Assembly: GCF_900129355.1 (NCBI RefSeq)
Contig: NZ_FQVL01000006.1
Coordinates: forward strand, 124,001-188,000
Direction: 5' to 3'
Source of the DNA: Seinonella peptonophila
Lineage (GTDB): Bacteria; Bacillota; Bacilli; Thermoactinomycetales; Thermoactinomycetaceae
Length of the DNA stretch: 64,000 nucleotides
Part shown: piece by piece, positions 52,763-62,229 of the stretch
Position numbering within the stretch: the first letter of the stretch is position 1
Layout: every line of letters begins with the position of its first letter
Made by a program: the position numbers and the translations under genes
Notes under the pieces: generated by a model
Told to the model about the DNA's origin: nothing
The model's database searches: none
The model's input: only the letters and a program-made list of their open reading frames with translations

Positions 52763-53683
52763 TTACTTTTTCTTACTTAATGGGAACGATACACGAACTG
52801 TCGTTTTATGTTGCGGTTTACTGACCATCTGGATTGAGCCATTCATTTTTTCTAATAATTCTTTAGCGATTGCAAGTCCTAAACCATATCCACGCTCTGA
52901 ACGTGCTGAATCTCTTCCTTTATGTAGGCGATCAAACACAAATTCCACCTCATAACTGGAAAGACCCATGCCATCATTCCATATTTCAAATATAACCTGC
53001 TCTTCTTCGATCCAAGCAATTAATCCAATCTTTCTTTCACCATATCGCGTCGCATTTTGTAATAAATTATCAATCACTCGAAGTAACGCATGAGAATCTC
53101 CTAAAATAATCGGTTCATCGTCTGGAATTTGAATTTCAACTGCAAATCTCTTTTGCTTGAATCGAGGTATCCATCCAATTAACTCATTACGTAATAACTC
53201 AAACAGATCAATTGGCTCTATTGTTAGATTTAACTCATTTGCATCAATCTGTGCAATCATAAACAATTCATCGATAAACTGTTGTAAAGAATAAGCCTTA
53301 TTTCGTACAATCTGTATATATTCTTTTGTTTCGAGACCTACTGTTCCATCGCTTAAAGCATCTAGATAACCTAAAATCGAAGTAAGTGGCGTTCGTACGT
53401 CGTGTGAAAGGCTGGTCAACATTTGTTTTCTCGCTTTATCAGCTCGAAGCGCTCTAATTTTATCAGCTTGAAAAGTCTCTACCAACCGATTGACACGAAA
53501 AACAAGGGGAGCAAGTCGAGTTTTATCACGAACAAAAATTCTCCGACCTTCATTACCTGCAATGATTTCATCAACAATTTGTGCTATGTGTTGAATCTGT
53601 AATCGCAATCTCCATTCTCGATATAGGAAAAACAGTGTAATAATTGGAAACGCTATATAAATAAACAACATATTATTCATCAT
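52763..53683 (-). CDS. Sensor histidine kinase
   Basis: 306 aa from the ATG at 53683, with GGAGTG just before it. One N-terminal membrane helix (MLFIYIAFPIITLFFLYREW) and almost no extracellular part, then a HAMP-like linker, the phosphoacceptor in LSHDVRTPLTSILGYLDALS, and an ATPase domain with N (NLLQNATRYG), G1 (EIWNDGMG) and G2 (GYGLGLAIAKELLEK). The lack of a sensor domain fits the intramembrane or transporter-assisted sensing of antimicrobial-peptide systems. It overlaps the regulator gene. Confidence 0.92.
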   Translation of the reverse strand: MMNNMLFIYIAFPIITLFFLYREWRLRLQIQHIAQIVDEIIAGNEGRRIFVRDKTRLAPLVFRVNRLVETFQADKIRALRADKARKQMLTSLSHDVRTPLTSILGYLDALSDGTVGLETKEYIQIVRNKAYSLQQFIDELFMIAQIDANELNLTIEPIDLFELLRNELIGWIPRFKQKRFAVEIQIPDDEPIILGDSHALLRVIDNLLQNATRYGERKIGLIAWIEEEQVIFEIWNDGMGLSSYEVEFVFDRLHKGRDSARSERGYGLGLAIAKELLEKMNGSIQMVSKPQHKTTVRVSFPLSKKK

Positions 53684-54377
53684 CTGACACTCCACTAAAC
53701 TTGTAACCAATTCCCCAAACAGTGATGATATATTGAGGATTGGCTGGATCAGGTTCTATTTTTTTACGCAAGCGACGAATATGAACCATGATATTATTAT
53801 CATCATAAGCATATTCATCTTCCCACACATGACGATAAATCTGTTTTTTAGTGAAAATTTGCCCAACATGTGATGCTAGAAAGTATAACAATGAAAACTC
53901 TTTGCTTGTTAGTCCACAATCTTTTTTATCATAAGAGGCCAACATCTTGATTGGATCGATTTTTAGGCGACCGAAAACAAGCATCGAAGGCTGTTCAACG
54001 GCTGCACCTAATACTACATATCGCCTAATCAGCGATTCAACGCGAGCAGTTAATTCAGAAAGACGAAATGGTTTGGTTAAATAATCATCTGCACCTGATT
54101 TTAAGCCCAGCACTTTATCTAGCTCATCATCTTTTGCTGTTAAAATAAGTACTGGTGTATTACGAGTTTGACGAATCCGTTGTAATGTGGCAATCCCATC
54201 AAGCTCTGGCATCATCATGTCAAGAATAATTAAGTGATACATCTGATTTTTCAAATGCAATAAACCTTTTATACCTGTGTGTGCGAGATCAACTTGAACA
54301 CCGTCTACCTCTAAACACTTCTTCAATAATCTACATAACTCAACATCATCATCAATGATTAGTATCCGTTTATCCAT
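53673..54377 (-). CDS. OmpR-family response regulator
   Basis: 234 aa. Receiver: ILIIDDDVELC, phosphoacceptor in HLIILDMMMPELDG, Lys in DDYLTKPFRLSEL. Winged helix: SKEFSLLYFLASHVGQIFTK and DNNIMVHIRRLRKKIEPD. It is the second gene of the operon, behind the acetyltransferase by an 8-base overlap, and probably activates the ABC genes downstream. Confidence 0.94.
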   Translation of the reverse strand: MDKRILIIDDDVELCRLLKKCLEVDGVQVDLAHTGIKGLLHLKNQMYHLIILDMMMPELDGIATLQRIRQTRNTPVLILTAKDDELDKVLGLKSGADDYLTKPFRLSELTARVESLIRRYVVLGAAVEQPSMLVFGRLKIDPIKMLASYDKKDCGLTSKEFSLLYFLASHVGQIFTKKQIYRHVWEDEYAYDDNNIMVHIRRLRKKIEPDPANPQYIITVWGIGYKFSGVSDDE

Positions 54378-55134
54378 CTGATAGCTCCAATTGAAAATAT
54401 TGTTTTACAATCAAAGGAATTTCTGCCGATGATAATCTTTGTTTTCTCTTCGATCCATTTTCAACAATTGTCAGCTTATTACCAATCAAGGTCACTCTGC
54501 CCAGCTCTGTCACACGAGAGCAGAAAATATCCTGCTGAAAACTCGAATCAGGATCAGTCTCTACTATTCGACATATTGGTACTAGTTTATCTAGCGACCA
54601 ATGATCTGCTTCTCGTTCAAAACGATACAACGTTTTCCAAGTCTGTTCTTCCCGCTTCTGAACATAGCAATACCTTTTTTCTCGATTTACGCGAAAAACT
54701 TGGCCCAGAGGATCAACACAAATCTCCCCGTTCAAAGCTATGGGAACTCTAGGACAATTGCCACCAAATCCAACATCGACCACATATTCACTATGTTCTA
54801 GAGGGATAATCAAGAATAGATGAGCATGTTCAATCGCCCATTTCCCATTACCTAGATAGACTGTTCCTGCCATTAATGTAGGTTTGTAACCTAATTCTTG
54901 CAAAAAATAATAAAAGAGACCATTTAATTCAAAACAAACCCCACCTCGGCGCTGTATAATCAACTTAGTAAATAAGTCTTTAGCAGACAGTGATAGTGGT
55001 TTTCCATTTAAAATATCTAAATTCTCAAAGTAAATATGAAGAAGATGTTGTTTCTGCAAAAGAGTTAGATGATCAAAATCAAGTGAATTTGGCATATTGC
55101 TGTTAATTCGTTGTAAATACTGTTTTATATTCAC
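54370..55134 (-). CDS. Arylamine N-acetyltransferase
   Basis: 254 aa from a GTG at 55134 with GAGGTG before it; a TTG at 55155 is the alternative. The catalytic triad is visible: Cys in RRGGVCFELNGLF, His in AIEHAHLFLIIP, Asp in EYVVDVGFGGNCP. It acetylates arylamines and hydrazines with acetyl-CoA. Its overlap with the response regulator makes it the first gene of a putative detoxification operon, suggesting that the inducing compound carries an arylamine. Confidence 0.92.
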   Translation of the reverse strand: MNIKQYLQRINSNMPNSLDFDHLTLLQKQHLLHIYFENLDILNGKPLSLSAKDLFTKLIIQRRGGVCFELNGLFYYFLQELGYKPTLMAGTVYLGNGKWAIEHAHLFLIIPLEHSEYVVDVGFGGNCPRVPIALNGEICVDPLGQVFRVNREKRYCYVQKREEQTWKTLYRFEREADHWSLDKLVPICRIVETDPDSSFQQDIFCSRVTELGRVTLIGNKLTIVENGSKRKQRLSSAEIPLIVKQYFQLELSDG

Positions 55135-55229
55135 ATGCTCACCTCTTCTATTCAATTGCTACGTCTTAGACACAATGTATCTTGGACATAGAAAAAGATG
55201 CTATCATTTTCATTTGAGGAGCTTTGTTT

Positions 55230-55973
55230 ATGAAGTTTTATGATGCACATATTCACCTTGACCAATATCAAGATCATGAGATTGAGACTTTTTTTACTTA
55301 TCCGTCGCTTAAAGGAGTGATCGCTGTATCGATGGATTTGCCATCTTCTCAGCGAACGCTTGACTTGAAGCGTCGTTACCCAGATCGAGTGATTGCTGCA
55401 TGCGGCTTTCATCCTGAGCAGAAGTTAACAGACCTATCACCGCTACTTGAGTGGATGCACAATCATCAAGCAGAAATTGACCTGATTGGAGAAATTGGAC
55501 TCCCCTATTATCAAAAATTATATACTGACGAACAAGCCATAAAGCAACTGCGACCTTTCTTAGCTCTTGCAGCCGAGTGGGACAAACCTGTCGCTCTACA
55601 CGCGATCTATGAACACACAAGGATTGTCGTTGATCTACTACAGGAATATGGGATTCAAAAAGCGCAATTTCATTGGTTAAAAACAGACAAAGTAACTTTA
55701 CAGACAATGGGAGAACAGGGCTACTATATCTCATTCACACCTGACATTTTATATGAGCCAGATATTCAGCAAATTGCCTTGCAATATCCCATCGAGCAAA
55801 TCATGGTAGAAACAGATGGTCCATGGTCTTTTGAAGATCGCTTTCAAGGACTACGCACCAGCCCACTCTGGGTAGAACATGTTATACGAAAACTCGCTGA
55901 GCTTCATCAGCTTCCCACAAAACAAATGGCGGAACAAGTTCTGCTTAATACACAACGATTCTTATCTATTTAA
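55230..55973 (+). CDS. TatD-family metal-dependent hydrolase
   Basis: 247 aa from the ATG at 55230 after GAGGAG. Metal-binding residues appear in order: YDAHIHLDQY, GEIGLPYY (Glu), ALHAIYEH (His), FHWLK (His) and ETDGPWSF (Asp). TatD proteins are DNases or related hydrolases of the amidohydrolase superfamily. It is shorter than classical TatD, and the GEIGLPY motif is typical of a subgroup of unknown substrate. It is divergent from the acetyltransferase operon. Confidence 0.85.
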   Translation: MKFYDAHIHLDQYQDHEIETFFTYPSLKGVIAVSMDLPSSQRTLDLKRRYPDRVIAACGFHPEQKLTDLSPLLEWMHNHQAEIDLIGEIGLPYYQKLYTDEQAIKQLRPFLALAAEWDKPVALHAIYEHTRIVVDLLQEYGIQKAQFHWLKTDKVTLQTMGEQGYYISFTPDILYEPDIQQIALQYPIEQIMVETDGPWSFEDRFQGLRTSPLWVEHVIRKLAELHQLPTKQMAEQVLLNTQRFLSI

Positions 55974-56133
55974 AGTAAATATACATTGAAGCTATTTTTG
56001 TAGGCTTTATTATGCTTACCCTAAATAACATCGATATGTTTGATAAGGATATGAAAGACTCTTTGATCATGTAATAAACTCTCCCATATTGGGATGCGGG
56101 CAACACCTAAAGTTTCCTGAACACCAAAAAATT

Positions 56134-56161
56134 GACCAGCTTTGATATGAGCTGGTCTTTG
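56134..56161 (+). terminator. Hairpin terminator upstream of the alpha/beta hydrolase
   Basis: GACCAGCT and AGCTGGTC around an 8-base loop, followed by TTTG. It may terminate transcription from the TatD-like gene, 160 bases past its stop. Confidence 0.65.
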
Positions 56162-56211
56162 TCTATAATAAATCACAAACGGTTCAATCTACTCTAGAAT
56201 GGAGAATTTCT

Positions 56212-57012
56212 ATGCAGATCAAGAATGTTCAGATACATGATGCCCATGTTGCTTATTATATAGAGGGTTCAGGTTCGGCTGTTTTATTAATCCATGGGAC
56301 AGGAGGCTCCGCCATTGGCAATTGGGGTGGAATCATCCCTGCCCTCGCAACCCGTTTTCATGTGATTGCTCCAGATTATTCCGGTTCAGGGAAGACAGAA
56401 GACTCAGGTGGGACTTTAACACTGGAAAAATTAATCGAACAGCATGTAGCGGCGTTGAAAAATGAGGGATTGACATCGGTTCATGTTGTTGGTTATTCAC
56501 TAGGAGCAGTGATTGCAGCTGCGCTTGCCGGCAAGTATCCCCACTATGTTCAATCGCTCACTTTAATTGGCGGATGGGTGGAAAGTGATCTACGAGCCCA
56601 GTTTCGCTTTGACTTCTGGCAAAAGCTCTTTCATCAAGATCGCGAGCTATTTGCCCAATTTGTCATGTTAACTGGTTTTGGCTCAACCTTTTACAATAAA
56701 TTTCGTGATATACAACAATTGGTTCACACGATTCCTGATTTTGCTGCTGGAATTGAACTTGGGCTTGATCGACAAGCACATCTTGATGCAAGAATCAAAA
56801 TTCGCTCACTCGTTACCAATATTTCAGCACCTACCCAGGTGGTCGGATTAACAGAAGACCAAATGGTTCCCATCGAATATTGCAAAGAGCTAGCGGAGTT
56901 AATTCCCACAGCGCAATATCGAGAAATTGAATCTGGGCACTTGGTCTTTGCCGAAAATCCAAGAAAACTTCTTGCAGTGATTGAAGAATTTTTACTAGAA
57001 AATGATACATAA
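56212..57012 (+). CDS. Alpha/beta hydrolase
   Basis: 266 aa. Oxyanion-hole motif LIHGTGGSAIGNW, nucleophile elbow VVGYSLGAVIAA (Ser), acidic residue in LTEDQMVP and His in ESGHLVFAE. The fold is that of esterases, lipases and haloperoxidases; the substrate is unknown. The start is an ATG with a GGAG-like site (AATGGAGAA) before it. Monocistronic. Confidence 0.9.
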   Translation: MQIKNVQIHDAHVAYYIEGSGSAVLLIHGTGGSAIGNWGGIIPALATRFHVIAPDYSGSGKTEDSGGTLTLEKLIEQHVAALKNEGLTSVHVVGYSLGAVIAAALAGKYPHYVQSLTLIGGWVESDLRAQFRFDFWQKLFHQDRELFAQFVMLTGFGSTFYNKFRDIQQLVHTIPDFAAGIELGLDRQAHLDARIKIRSLVTNISAPTQVVGLTEDQMVPIEYCKELAELIPTAQYREIESGHLVFAENPRKLLAVIEEFLLENDT

Positions 57013-57099
57013 ACAGAAAGCCCCAGATGGAGCTTAGCTCTTTATTTAATTGGGGTGAATTATATTTCACAAACTTAATGACCGATAAGTTTTTTGAAC

Positions 57100-57133
57100 C
57101 CCACATTTCATTCAAGAAAGAGCGAAATGTGGG
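57100..57133 (+). terminator. Hairpin between the convergent hydrolase and membrane-protein genes
   Basis: CCCACATTTC and GAAATGTGGG are exact 10-base arms around a 14-base loop. The T-run is weak; it may serve both convergent genes. Confidence 0.6.
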
Positions 57134-57156
57134 ATCTTATATGTCAATCAGTGTAT

Positions 57157-57663
57157 TCAAACTTGCAAAAATCGGATCAATCCTAAGATAGCAAAGCAAA
57201 ATAGCACAAAACCGACACCAATACCTGTAATAGCGCTATTTGCTGTGTTTAGTTTTTTAGACAACCATATTGAAATGATAGCAACTCCAATAACAAGGAT
57301 TGCTAAAATATATAGACTGGAATCTTTAAATATATTTTTCAACCAGAAAAAGTGAACACCTACAATTAACGCAATCCAAGGAGCCACATAATTATTTTTC
57401 TTATATTTAATTAAAACGAAAGCGCCTATTGCTGCTAAAAGAAACTCAATCAATACAACAACTAAATAATATTTGTACACACTAGGATCTGACAAAACAG
57501 TACGTCCATGCCAATTCTTCACACTTAAATATATTCCTATTGCGCTTATTATAAATGCTATGCCAGAAGCAAGCCCTATATATAGGCGCCAGTTTTTTCT
57601 TGGATTCTCTTGAGCCCAACCAAACCAACAGAAGCTAAACATACCGAAAATAGCTGTATACAT
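57157..57663 (-). CDS. Multi-pass membrane protein of unknown function
   Basis: 168 aa with five hydrophobic helices (for example LYIGLASGIAFIISAIGIYL and ILAILVIGVAIISIWL). The N-terminal FGMFSFCWFGWAQENPRKNW suggests a conserved W-A-Q-E-N-P loop known from small uncharacterised Bacillus membrane proteins. AAGGGAT precedes the ATG. It stands alone. Confidence 0.75.
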   Translation of the reverse strand: MYTAIFGMFSFCWFGWAQENPRKNWRLYIGLASGIAFIISAIGIYLSVKNWHGRTVLSDPSVYKYYLVVVLIEFLLAAIGAFVLIKYKKNNYVAPWIALIVGVHFFWLKNIFKDSSLYILAILVIGVAIISIWLSKKLNTANSAITGIGVGFVLFCFAILGLIRFLQV

Positions 57664-57800
57664 TGCATAATCCCTTATATAATCTATGAGAACTCCTCCT
57701 ATTATTTATTTAATCATGCATATCATATACTATCTATATAAGAAATAGGCTAATGGTAGACAAAGTAACATATTTTTATTTGATCAGCTAAATAAAAAAT

Positions 57801-57827
57801 GAAAAACGGATGCTTTATGAGCAACCG
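57801..57827 (-). terminator. Terminator of the catabolic operon
   Basis: On the minus strand CGGTTGCT pairs with AGCATCCG (one mismatch), followed by TTTTTC. It lies about 80 bases past the aldehyde dehydrogenase stop. Confidence 0.7.
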
Positions 57828-57906
57828 CTTTTATCATCCGACTAATTGCATTACACACTCATGCTAGGTAGAACTTTTTTTCGTCCATTCGTCTTATATT
57901 CAACCA

Positions 57907-59385
57907 CTATCCTTCATCATACCAGCCAGTCGGTCTTACTTGAAGGTTGACGTTAATCTGTTTTACTTCTGTATACTCTTCATAACCAAAGGTACCAAGC
58001 TCTCGTCCGATTCCACTCTGCTTATAGCCGCCCCAAGGAGCTTCATTATAGGTTGGATGATAGCAATTGATCCAAGTAATCCCCGCGCGAAGTTTTCGAA
58101 TGACACGCATCGCTTTCGCACCATCCTGAGTAAAAACGGCTCCAGCCAGCCCATAGATGGAATCATTTGCCAGACGAATCGCTTCTTCTTCATCGCGAAA
58201 GGTTTGAACAGCTAATACAGGGCCAAATATCTCTTCTCTAACAATCGTCATCGTCGGTGTCGTTTGGGTGAAAATGGTTGGTTCTACAAAGTAACCTTTT
58301 TCCATTCCATTTCCGATGATTCGATTACCGCCACAGACCAACTTCGCTCCTTCTTTCTTTCCTAACTCAATATAATGCAATACTTTATTCATGTGAGCTT
58401 CAGAGATCAAAGGTCCCATCTGTGTACCGGGTTTTAATCCATCACCAACACGGATTTTACTTGCTTTCTTTGCTAGTTCTTCAATAAATGCATCATGGAT
58501 ACTTTCCTGTAGAATTAAACGTGATCCAGCCGAACATGCTTGCCCTTGATTAAAGAAGATACCAGCTATGGCATAATCGATTGCTGTTGGCAGATCGGCA
58601 TCAGCAAAAACAATGTTGGGCGATTTCCCCCCTAGTTCTAACGAGATTTTCTTTAGATTGCCACTTGCTGCTTGCATCACCTTGCGACCAGTCTCTGTTC
58701 CACCCGTAAAGGCAACTTTATCAATATCTGGATGTTCCGCAATCTCCTGTCCCACTGTCGCACCTGCTCCTAAGACCAGATTAACCACACCTTTGGGAAC
58801 ACCGATTTCATCGATCAACTCAAAGAGTTTGATACTTGTTAATGGCGTGATTTCAGATGGCTTAAAGACAATGGTATTTCCCGCAGCTAATGCGGGCGCC
58901 AACTTCCAAATCGCAATTAATAGTGGAAAATTCCATGCTACAATTTGCCCACATACCCCAATTGGCTCCCGTATAACCATCGCATGCATCGGATCAGAAA
59001 CATCATATGTCTGACCATGTGGTTTTGTTGTGATTCCTGCATAGTAACGCAGGCATTGCACTGCATCGGAAAGATCAATCTCAGCCTCATGTAATGGTTT
59101 CCCATTGTTGAGTACTTCTAACTGTGCAAATGCTTCGCTTTCTTCTTCTAATCGATTTGCTAATCGTAGCAATAAATCTGCTCGTTCATTGGCAGAGATT
59201 CCCCACCAGCCATCGTGATAAAAGGCTCTTTTGGCAGCTACTACTGCTTTTCTAACATCATCTTGATTTCCTTCTGTCACTTGCGCGATCACTTCACCTG
59301 TGGCTGGGTTTAACACTTCTCGTCTCTCTCCAGTGCTAGATAACACCCACTCTCCATCAATATACATTTTTTGTAGCTGTTCCAT
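57907..59385 (-). CDS. Aldehyde dehydrogenase (NAD-dependent, betaine/aminoaldehyde type)
   Basis: 492 aa. The cofactor loop is FTGGTETGRKV, the general base lies in LELGGKSPNIVFADADL and the nucleophile in FNQGQACSAGSRL. Length and motifs match betaine-, aminobutyraldehyde- or succinic-semialdehyde dehydrogenases. It is the last gene of a six-gene operon and follows the aminotransferase by 19 bases, so it probably oxidises the semialdehyde made by that enzyme. Confidence 0.92.
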   Translation of the reverse strand: MEQLQKMYIDGEWVLSSTGERREVLNPATGEVIAQVTEGNQDDVRKAVVAAKRAFYHDGWWGISANERADLLLRLANRLEEESEAFAQLEVLNNGKPLHEAEIDLSDAVQCLRYYAGITTKPHGQTYDVSDPMHAMVIREPIGVCGQIVAWNFPLLIAIWKLAPALAAGNTIVFKPSEITPLTSIKLFELIDEIGVPKGVVNLVLGAGATVGQEIAEHPDIDKVAFTGGTETGRKVMQAASGNLKKISLELGGKSPNIVFADADLPTAIDYAIAGIFFNQGQACSAGSRLILQESIHDAFIEELAKKASKIRVGDGLKPGTQMGPLISEAHMNKVLHYIELGKKEGAKLVCGGNRIIGNGMEKGYFVEPTIFTQTTPTMTIVREEIFGPVLAVQTFRDEEEAIRLANDSIYGLAGAVFTQDGAKAMRVIRKLRAGITWINCYHPTYNEAPWGGYKQSGIGRELGTFGYEEYTEVKQINVNLQVRPTGWYDEG

Positions 59386-59404
59386 CCTTTTACCTCCAGC
59401 TCAT

Positions 59405-60742
59405 TTATACGTGATCTGCAAAGACACTTTCCATTACAGAGAGTCCTTCTTCTAATTGCTCATCACTGATCACGAGTGGAACCAAAATCCGAATCACATT
59501 CCCAAACAGCCCCGCGCTTAAAATAATTAATCCTTGTTCTACACATTCTCGAACCAAGGTTGCGGTCAAATCTTTATCTGGTTCTTTACTGTCATGATCC
59601 TTTACGATCTCCATCGCGCACATTGCACCCAGTCCTCGTACGTCTCCAATAAATGAAAATTGCTGCTGCATTTGTTGAAAACGTGTCTGCAATCGTTCAC
59701 CAATCACTTGCGCACGAGCAATCAACTCATTTTCCATCATCTTGATCACTTCAACTGCCGCCACACAACCAAGTGGACTTCCACCAAAGGTTGACCCCAG
59801 CTCTCCCGGATTAGGGGCATCCATAATCTCAGCTCGACCAGTCACAGCGCTAATCGGCAGTCCAGCTCCAAGTGATTTGGACATCGTGATCAAATCTGGA
59901 ACCACTTCAAAATGCTCCATAGCAAACATTTTCCCTGTTCTACCAAAACCGGTCTGAATCTCATCAGCAATAAATAGTATGTCATGTTTTTCACAAATCT
60001 GTTTTACACCCTGCACAAAGTTCTTTGAAGGAATAATAAACCCTCCTTCTCCTTGTACAGGCTCCATAATCATTGCCGCTACTTGTTCAGCCGGCACTTC
60101 TGATAAGAAAAACTCCTCTAACTGACGTAAGATTTCTTGATCTAACTCATCTGATGAAACTTGAAACGGTGCGCGGTAATAGTAAGGAAAGCGCATTTTA
60201 TAGGTATCAGGAGCAAAGGGGCCAAATTCATATTTATAGGGTTTCACTTTACTTGTCAGCGACATGGATAATAATGTTCGACCATGAAATCCTCGTTCAA
60301 ACGAAATGACCCCAGGTCTTCCGGTATATTTACGCGCTACTTTAACAGCATTTTCAACAGCTTCTGCACCACTATTTAAAAAGAAAGTCTTCTTTTCATG
60401 CGTACCTGGTGTAATTTGATTTAGTTTTTCAGCAAGGTGTACATAAGGTTCATACATAATGACAGGAAAACCTGGATGAATATAATGATCAAGTTGCTTT
60501 TTTAATGCCTCTATTACAGTGGGTGGACAATGCCCCACATTTAGAGTACCAATTGCCCCGGCGAAATCGATCAGTTGGTTACCATCCACATCTGTTACGA
60601 TGACGCCTTTTCCTTGTTCGATAAAGGTAGGGGCCGTATTTGAAATACCTCTAGGGACGCTTTTTTCACGCCTCTCGAGCAGTTCTTTTCCTTTTGTACC
60701 AGGTATTGATGTTTTCAATTGAATAAAGCTCTTCCCATCCAT
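59405..60742 (-). CDS. gabT: Class III aminotransferase, 4-aminobutyrate-type
   Basis: 445 aa from the ATG at 60742, with GGGAG at 9 bases; the frame extends upstream to 60820 but overlaps the cyclase gene. VDGNQLIDFAGAIGTLNVGH, the PLP contact in IADEIQTGFGRTGKMFA and the Schiff-base Lys in TMSKSLGAGLPISAV fit GabT/PuuE-type enzymes. It probably transfers the amino group of GABA or a related omega-amine to 2-oxoglutarate. The symbol is by similarity only. Confidence 0.88.
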   Translation of the reverse strand: MDGKSFIQLKTSIPGTKGKELLERREKSVPRGISNTAPTFIEQGKGVIVTDVDGNQLIDFAGAIGTLNVGHCPPTVIEALKKQLDHYIHPGFPVIMYEPYVHLAEKLNQITPGTHEKKTFFLNSGAEAVENAVKVARKYTGRPGVISFERGFHGRTLLSMSLTSKVKPYKYEFGPFAPDTYKMRFPYYYRAPFQVSSDELDQEILRQLEEFFLSEVPAEQVAAMIMEPVQGEGGFIIPSKNFVQGVKQICEKHDILFIADEIQTGFGRTGKMFAMEHFEVVPDLITMSKSLGAGLPISAVTGRAEIMDAPNPGELGSTFGGSPLGCVAAVEVIKMMENELIARAQVIGERLQTRFQQMQQQFSFIGDVRGLGAMCAMEIVKDHDSKEPDKDLTATLVRECVEQGLIILSAGLFGNVIRILVPLVISDEQLEEGLSVMESVFADHV

Positions 60743-60764
60743 AATCAAGACTCCCTTTCGATTA

Positions 60765-61430
60765 TCAATCAATTTCTGCAAATTGAAGCGCAACTGCCCG
60801 CATGGGCGCACCGTCTGCACCAGTCATTTTAAGTGGTAATAAGGATAAAAAAGGGCGGTGAAAATCGATTGCTGCTAGATTGGTCAAATTTTCAATAATA
60901 ATCCCATCTTCCCCAAGGATCAGGTGATGAACTGGATACTCATTAGTCCCTGTATCATCAATGTTGATTGCATCTAAAGCAAAGGTACGAATGCCTCGAT
61001 CTAGTATTGCTTTAGCGGCTTCTACAGACAGATAAGGATGTTCATAATATTGATCTGTCCGATTATATTTTGACCAACCTGTATGAAAAATAACAATCTT
61101 GCCTGGCTCCATCTGTGGTAGATAAGGAGAAACATCTTTTAAAAGAATGGGTTGATGAGGCTTCCGATCTAAGACAGAAATGATGATCCCTTCACCTACG
61201 AATAAAGAAAGATCACATGCTTCAATCGTCTTTCCCTCTTGAATAAAATGGTATGGAGCATCAGCATGTGTTCCTGACTGCGAGCCCATACATACTTGCA
61301 AAATGTTATAGCCATGATTTTCAATTGTTGCAGTTGGTTCAAAAGTTGGATGTGGATCACCTGGGTAAACTTGTGTTTGCTCATCTAGATTTTGGGAAAG
61401 ATCAACAATCTTGATCACTTTTGGCATCAT
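60765..61430 (-). CDS. Cyclase-family metal hydrolase (KynB-like)
   Basis: 221 aa. The metal motif GTHADAPYHF (H-x-D-x-x-x-H) and LDAINIDDTG match the cyclase/arylformamidase family, which opens cyclic or formylated amides. Its start overlaps the nitrilase-type gene by 29 bases, and its stop lies 22 bases before the aminotransferase start. In this operon it may open a lactam or other ring; kynurenine pathway partners are absent. Confidence 0.85.
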   Translation of the reverse strand: MMPKVIKIVDLSQNLDEQTQVYPGDPHPTFEPTATIENHGYNILQVCMGSQSGTHADAPYHFIQEGKTIEACDLSLFVGEGIIISVLDRKPHQPILLKDVSPYLPQMEPGKIVIFHTGWSKYNRTDQYYEHPYLSVEAAKAILDRGIRTFALDAINIDDTGTNEYPVHHLILGEDGIIIENLTNLAAIDFHRPFLSLLPLKMTGADGAPMRAVALQFAEID

Positions 61431-62229
61431 TATCCCCTCGCTTATATAATTCTGGCTTCCTCTCCATCAGCATGGTATAAAACTCTTGCCGCGCTTTATT
61501 TGTTTGTGTTGAATCAATCTCAGCATATAGATAATCTTCTTCATCAACGAGTGAAACCATTTCAGTCCCAGTTGCATCAAAGATACGACTTCCACCTGTA
61601 AAATCGAATGAATGATTTTTTCCAATGTAATTACAGGTAACCAAAGGGGTCGCATTATCCAGAGCACGAGCCATACTAAACTTGACATAAGAATCTAGAT
61701 ATGGCTTTTCCCATGCAGCAGGTGCAATCAATAGATCGACTCCATCTAATGCATGTGAGCGAGCTACCTCAGGAAAGGCAAGATCCCAACAAATCAGCAA
61801 ACCAACCTTACCCCATTCGGTCTCCACAGTCTGTAGAGCATCACCCGCTGTAAAATGGGATCGCTCAAGGCTGGTTAGATGTGTCTTATGATAGGATTGG
61901 GTCACTTGTCCTTGTGGATTCATAAAGTAAATCGTATTGAATGGGCTCTTACCTTGATTTTGTTCTACATTCCCATAAACCAGATAGATTCCATATTGCT
62001 GCGCTAACTGTGAAAAGAACTGATACGTTTCTCCATGCCTTTCTTCTGCTAGGTCACGATAGCAAAGCTGAAAGTCATAACCGGTTACAGCTAATTCTGG
62101 AAAGATGATGAGCTGGACACTCGGTCTAGCTTGTTTAATCTTTTTGATCCATTGCGCCATCTGACGCCATTTTTCTGCTTTTTTGAATGGTGTTGCACTC
62201 ATTTGAACGGCTGCAACGTAAATTTTCAT
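61402..62229 (-). CDS. Carbon-nitrogen hydrolase (nitrilase superfamily)
   Basis: 275 aa from the ATG at 62229, after AAGGAAAG. The Glu-Lys-Cys triad is visible: Glu in IIFPELAVTGYDF, Lys in YHKTHLTSLER, Cys in VGLLICWDLAFPEV. The superfamily includes N-carbamoylputrescine amidase and omega-amidases, both plausible beside an agmatinase-family gene. The start overlaps the permease stop (ATGA). Confidence 0.9.
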   Translation of the reverse strand: MKIYVAAVQMSATPFKKAEKWRQMAQWIKKIKQARPSVQLIIFPELAVTGYDFQLCYRDLAEERHGETYQFFSQLAQQYGIYLVYGNVEQNQGKSPFNTIYFMNPQGQVTQSYHKTHLTSLERSHFTAGDALQTVETEWGKVGLLICWDLAFPEVARSHALDGVDLLIAPAAWEKPYLDSYVKFSMARALDNATPLVTCNYIGKNHSFDFTGGSRIFDATGTEMVSLVDEEDYLYAEIDSTQTNKARQEFYTMLMERKPELYKRGDNDAKSDQDC

